This document shows positions 57,375-64,000 of a stretch of 64,000 nt of DNA, piece by piece (position 1 is the first letter of the stretch; each line of letters starts with the position of its first letter). The notes beneath the pieces were generated by a model. The model ran no database searches, was not told the origin of the DNA, and saw nothing but the letters and a program-made list of their open reading frames with translations. The DNA is from Diaphorobacter aerolatus. Lineage in GTDB: Bacteria > Pseudomonadota > Gammaproteobacteria > Burkholderiales > Burkholderiaceae_C. The DNA lies in contig NZ_CP060783.1 of NCBI RefSeq assembly GCF_014489535.1, positions 1,674,001 to 1,738,000 on the forward strand, in the 5' to 3' direction. The position numbers were made by a program, and so were the translations under genes.

Positions 57375-58351
57375 ATGGAAATCTTTGACTACGACAACAT
57401 CCTGCTGCTGCCACGCAAGTGCCGCGTGGAAAGCCGCTCGGAATGCGACACCAGCGTGGAACTCGGTGGCCGCTGCTTCCGCATTCCCGCCGTGCCTGCC
57501 AACATGAAAACGGTGGTGGATGAAAACATCTGCACCTGGCTCGCGCAGAACGGTTACTTCTACGTGATGCACCGCTTCGATCTGGACAATGTCCAGTTCG
57601 TCAAGGACATGCACGCCAAGGGCACATTCGCCTCGATCTCGCTGGGCGTGAAACAGCCCGACTACGATACCGTGGACCGCTTCGTCGCCGAGGGCCTGTG
57701 CCCCGAATACATCACCATCGACATCGCCCACGGCCATGCCGACAGCGTGAAGAACATGATCGGCTACCTGAAGGAAAAACTGCCCAAGGCCTTCGTGATT
57801 GCCGGCAACGTGGGCACCCCGAGGCCGTGATCGATCTCGAGAACTGGGGCGCCGACGCGACCAAGGTCGGCATCGGCCCCGGCAAGGTCTGCATCACCAA
57901 GCTCAAGACCGGCTTCGGCACCGGTGGCTGGCAGCTCTCCGCGCTCAAGTGGTGCGCGCGCGTGGCGACCAAGCCCATCATCGCCGACGGCGGCATCCGC
58001 AGCCACGGCGACATCGCCAAGAGCATCCGCTTCGGCGCCAGCATGGTGATGATCGGCTCGCTGTTCGCGGGCCATGAGGAATCACCGGGCAAGACCGTGG
58101 AAGAGGACGGCCAGCGCTTCAAGGAATACTACGGCTCGGCTTCGGACTTCAACAAGGGCGAGTACAAGCACGTCGAAGGCAAGCGCATCCTCGAGCCGGT
58201 CAAGGGCCGACTCGCCGACACGCTGATCGAGATGGAGCAGGACATCCAGTCATCCATCAGCTACGCCGGAGGCAAGCGCCTCATGGACATCCGCAAGGTG
58301 AACTACGTGATCCTCGGCGGCGACAATGCGGGCGAGCATCTGCTGATGTGA
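57375..58351 (+). CDS. guaC: GMP reductase (frameshift)
   Basis: The restored IMPDH/GMPR-family barrel is about 325 residues, too short for GuaB and without CBS domains. It begins [16 protein letters not shown] and has IDIAHGH, the catalytic loop [11 protein letters not shown] and [14 protein letters not shown]. It reduces GMP to IMP with NADPH in purine salvage. The frame breaks at CCCC 57817-57820; one more C gives [21 protein letters not shown] hairpin with a T run precedes it. Confidence 0.9.
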
Positions 58352-58454
58352 ACGCCGGGTCGAAAATTCGGGCCGAACGCACAGGTTTTCCGGGAGGCTC
58401 GAAATTTTGATGCATAATTGCCGTTTCAGCGATGCACACTGGTGAATCGCTTGA

Positions 58455-58530
58455 GGGCTCTTAGCTCAGTTGGTAGAGCAGCGGACTCTTAATCCGTTGG
58501 TCGAGTGTTCGAATCACTCAGGGCCCACCA
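58455..58530 (+). tRNA. tRNA-Lys (anticodon CTT), copy 1
   Basis: The cloverleaf is 76 nt with encoded CCA (58528-58530): acceptor GGGCTCT/AGGGCCC, D arm AGCTCAGTTGG, anticodon loop CTCTTAA reading CTT, and T arm GTGTTCGAATCAC. A hairpin terminator follows. The gene-free stretch 58352-58934 contains only the two tRNA-Lys genes, their terminators and the gltD terminator. Confidence 0.95.
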
Positions 58531-58537
58531 GATACGC

Positions 58538-58572
58538 AAACCCGCTACGGCTTTTGGTCGTGGCGGGTTTTT
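58538..58572 (+). terminator. terminator after tRNA-Lys copy 1
   Basis: AAACCCGCTACG pairs with CGTGGCGGGTTT (58538-58549, 58559-58570, one G-T pair) and continues into further T residues (TTTTT 58568-58572). Confidence 0.8.
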
Positions 58573-58644
58573 CGTTGGGGCTCGTTGAATCCGTTCCCTG
58601 CGTGAAAATTCTGGAGCTTCTGCGAAACAACAGCTTTTTCGGTA

Positions 58645-58650
58645 TATAAT
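58645..58650 (+). promoter_or_regulatory. -10 box of tRNA-Lys copy 2
   Basis: A perfect TATAAT lies about 49 bases before the second tRNA gene, without a clear -35 box. Together with the terminator at 58538-58572 it indicates that the second copy has its own promoter. Confidence 0.55.
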
Positions 58651-58698
58651 CGCAGACTTGCCACTTGTTCAGCATCTCTTGCCCACAAGCAGCGCAAA

Positions 58699-58774
58699 GG
58701 GCTCTTAGCTCAGTTGGTAGAGCAGCGGACTCTTAATCCGTTGGTCGAGTGTTCGAATCACTCAGGGCCCACCA
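58699..58774 (+). tRNA. tRNA-Lys (anticodon CTT), copy 2
   Basis: The 76 bases, including CCA, appear identical to the copy at 58455-58530. It has its own -10 upstream and hairpin downstream. The flanking sequences differ between the copies except for the terminator stems. Confidence 0.95.
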
Positions 58775-58781
58775 AATATGC

Positions 58782-58825
58782 AAACCCGCTACGATCTTCG
58801 GTTGTAGCGGGTTTCGCTTTTTCGC
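58782..58825 (+). terminator. terminator after tRNA-Lys copy 2
   Basis: AAACCCGCTAC (58782-58792) pairs perfectly with GTAGCGGGTTT (58804-58814), followed within a few bases by TTTTT. The stem sequence is nearly the same as that after copy 1. Confidence 0.75.
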
Positions 58826-58883
58826 GTGAGCGTTCACTGTGCCGACAGGGCTCGCCCCGGCCACATTGTCGGCAAACCCCAAA

Positions 58884-58918
58884 AAAACGCCCGCGCCTTT
58901 CAAGGCAGCGGGCGTTTT
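58884..58918. terminator. bidirectional terminator downstream of gltD
   Basis: AAAACGCCCGC pairs with GCGGGCGTTTT, with an inner GCCTT/AAGGC stem. It has T residues on plus and seven A residues on the other side, so it can end the minus-strand gltBD transcript. Confidence 0.85.
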
Positions 58919-58934
58919 ATCTGGGCCTGAGTGA

Positions 58935-60412
58935 TCAGCGCGGCAGGTCGCTCGAACCCATCAGGAATTCATCGACTGCGCGCGCGGCCTGGCGGCCTTC
59001 GCGGATGGCCCAGACGACGAGCGACTGGCCACGGCGCATGTCACCGGCGGCGAACACCTTGTCCACACTGGTGGCGTAGCCGCCCATGAAATCAGTGCTG
59101 GCGCGGGCGTTGCCGCGGCCGTCTTTTTCCACGTCGAAGGCTTCGAGGACGGCGGCGACGGGGCTCACGAAACCCATGGCCAGCAGTACCAGATCGGCCT
59201 TGAGGATTTGCTCGGTGCCGGGCACTTCGGTCATCTTGCCGTCCTTCATTTCGATGCGCACGGTCTTGAGCGCGGTGACCTTGCCCTTCTCGCCGATGAA
59301 TTCCTTGGTGGCAATCGCGAATTCGCGCTCGCAGCCCTCTTCATGGCTTGAAGAGGTGCGCAGCTTGTAGGGCCAGTAGGGCCACACGAGGGGCTTGTTT
59401 TCCTGCTCGGGGGCATGGGCATGAGCTCGAACTGGGTGACGCTCGCCGCGCCGTGGCGGTTTGACGTACCCACGCAATCGGAGCCGGTGTCGCCGCCGCC
59501 GATCACGATGACGTGCTTGCCGTCAGCGCGGATCTGGCCCTTGAGCTTGTCGCCCGCGTTGATCTTGTTTTGCTGCGGCAGGAATTCCATCGCGAAATGG
59601 ATGCCGTCGAGATCGCGGCCCGGCACCGGCAGATCGCGTGACTGCTCTGCGCCGCCGGTGAGCAGCACGGCGTCGAATTCCTTTTTCAGCGCCTCGGGCG
59701 TGACGGTTTCCTTGGCCCAGTTGGTGACCTTGGAGTCCTTGCCCAGACCGTCCTTGGCTGCACCCACGAACACGCCGGTGCGGATTTTCACGCCTTCGGC
59801 TGCAAGCTGTTCGGCACGGCGGTCGATGTGCGTCTTCTCCATCTTGAAGTCGGGAATGCCATAGCGCAGCAGGCCGCCGATGCGGTCGTTCTTTTCGAAC
59901 AGCGTCACGTCATGGCCGACGCGCGCGAGCTGCTGCGCCGCCGCCATGCCGGCGGGACCGGCACCGATCACGGCGACCTTCTTGCCGGTCTTGCGACTGG
60001 CCGGCTGCGGCTTGACCCAGCCTTCTTCCCAGGCCCGGTCGATGATCGCGTGCTCGATCGACTTGATGCCGACGGGATCGTCGTTGATGTTCAGCGTGCA
60101 GGCCGCCTCGCAGGGCGCGGGGCAGATGCGGCCGGTGAATTCCGGAAAGTTGTTGGTGCTGTGCAGCACCGTGATCGCGCTCTTCCAGTCCTGGTGATAG
60201 ACGAGATCGTTGAAGTCCGGAATGATGTTGTTGACCGGGCAGCCGCTGTTGCAGAACGGCGTGCCGCAGTCCATGCAGCGCGCGCCCTGGATGCGTGCCT
60301 GTTCGTCATCGAGGGCGATGACGAATTCCTTGTAGTTCTTCAGGCGCTGGTCGACGGGCTCGTAGCCTTCGTCGATGCGCTCATATTCCATGAAGCCTGT
60401 GGTCTTTCCCAT
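58935..60412 (-). CDS. gltD: Glutamate synthase small subunit (frameshift)
   Basis: The restored protein is about 492 residues. N-terminal cysteine clusters ([18 protein letters not shown]) hold the 4Fe-4S centres, followed by FAD-binding [13 protein letters not shown] and NADPH-binding [15 protein letters not shown]. The ending [16 protein letters not shown] is typical of GltD. The frame breaks at GGGGG 59409-59413 (plus strand); one extra base gives [16 protein letters not shown]. It feeds NADPH electrons to GltB for glutamate synthesis and lies 59 bases after gltB. Confidence 0.93.
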
Positions 60413-60471
60413 GATCGTGGTGTCCTTGAATTTATGAATCTCGGTTGCTTGAAGTGGCCGGCCGCATCGCC

Positions 60472-64000
<3,529 letters not shown>

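Overview
The window is a high-GC chromosomal segment of a betaproteobacterium, most likely a Comamonadaceae-type member of Burkholderiales. This is judged from the gene families and local orders (lolC/lolD, RpfE-type protein-recJ, PHP-TsaC/YciO-site-2 protease-trpS, gltB-gltD), from Bug-type binding proteins, and from the taurine and Xsc enzymes. I see no prophage, IS element or CRISPR array. It reads as ordinary chromosome with an accessory, catabolic middle third.

Layout. 1-3212 (minus): TatD-type DNase, deoxyinosine glycosylase, spermidine synthase-like protein and a GspE/PulE ATPase cut by the left edge. 3443-7500 (plus): HtrA-like protease without PDZ, then MoxR-DUF58-VWA. 7614-8720: exported agmatine-deiminase-like protein. 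8742-10686 (minus): lolD and lolC/E. 10786-17235 (plus): RpfE-type protein, recJ, PHP phosphatase, YciO/Sua5 protein, site-2 protease, trpS. 17481-22362: response regulator, LysM-FecR protein and CHASE2 histidine kinase. 22420-22496: tRNA-Arg. 22675-29531: taurine import and oxidation (tauR, tauX, tauY, tauABC). 29601-31277: Na/Pi cotransporter. 31366-36995 (minus): LacI regulator, binding-protein ABC importer and phosphodiesterase as one tightly overlapping operon. 37206-40849: VOC protein, Bug protein, azoreductase/LysR pair, small hypothetical. 40942-43878 (minus): xsc-pta. 44022-47527 (plus): IclR regulator and a CobS/CobT-like pair. 47537-52467: BASS transporter, LysR, Nudix, quinone reductase, EamA exporter. 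52662-54623: PhoX behind a Pho box. 54681-57137 uvrD, 57375 guaC, two tRNA-Lys, gltD and the 3' part of gltB.

How the genes work together. The clearest system is taurine dissimilation. TauABC imports taurine, TauXY oxidises it to sulfoacetaldehyde, Xsc turns that into acetyl phosphate and sulfite, and Pta makes acetyl-CoA. The import/oxidation genes carry three direct-repeat operator pairs resembling the TauR box. The xsc-pta genes, 12 kb away, lack that box and instead have a short palindrome facing a divergent IclR gene, so the two halves seem to be separately regulated. Directly behind that IclR gene, in overlapping reading frames, is a CobS/CobT-like AAA+/VWA pair with no CobN or cobalamin genes in sight. 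It is the least explained element of the window. A second theme is phosphate: PhoX with a Pho box, a Na/Pi transporter, and an ABC importer coupled to a phosphodiesterase.

Quality caveat. Twelve genes, many of them housekeeping, are broken by sixteen single-base losses, almost all in G or C runs. I read these as consensus sequencing errors and annotate the genes as intact CDS across the breaks.
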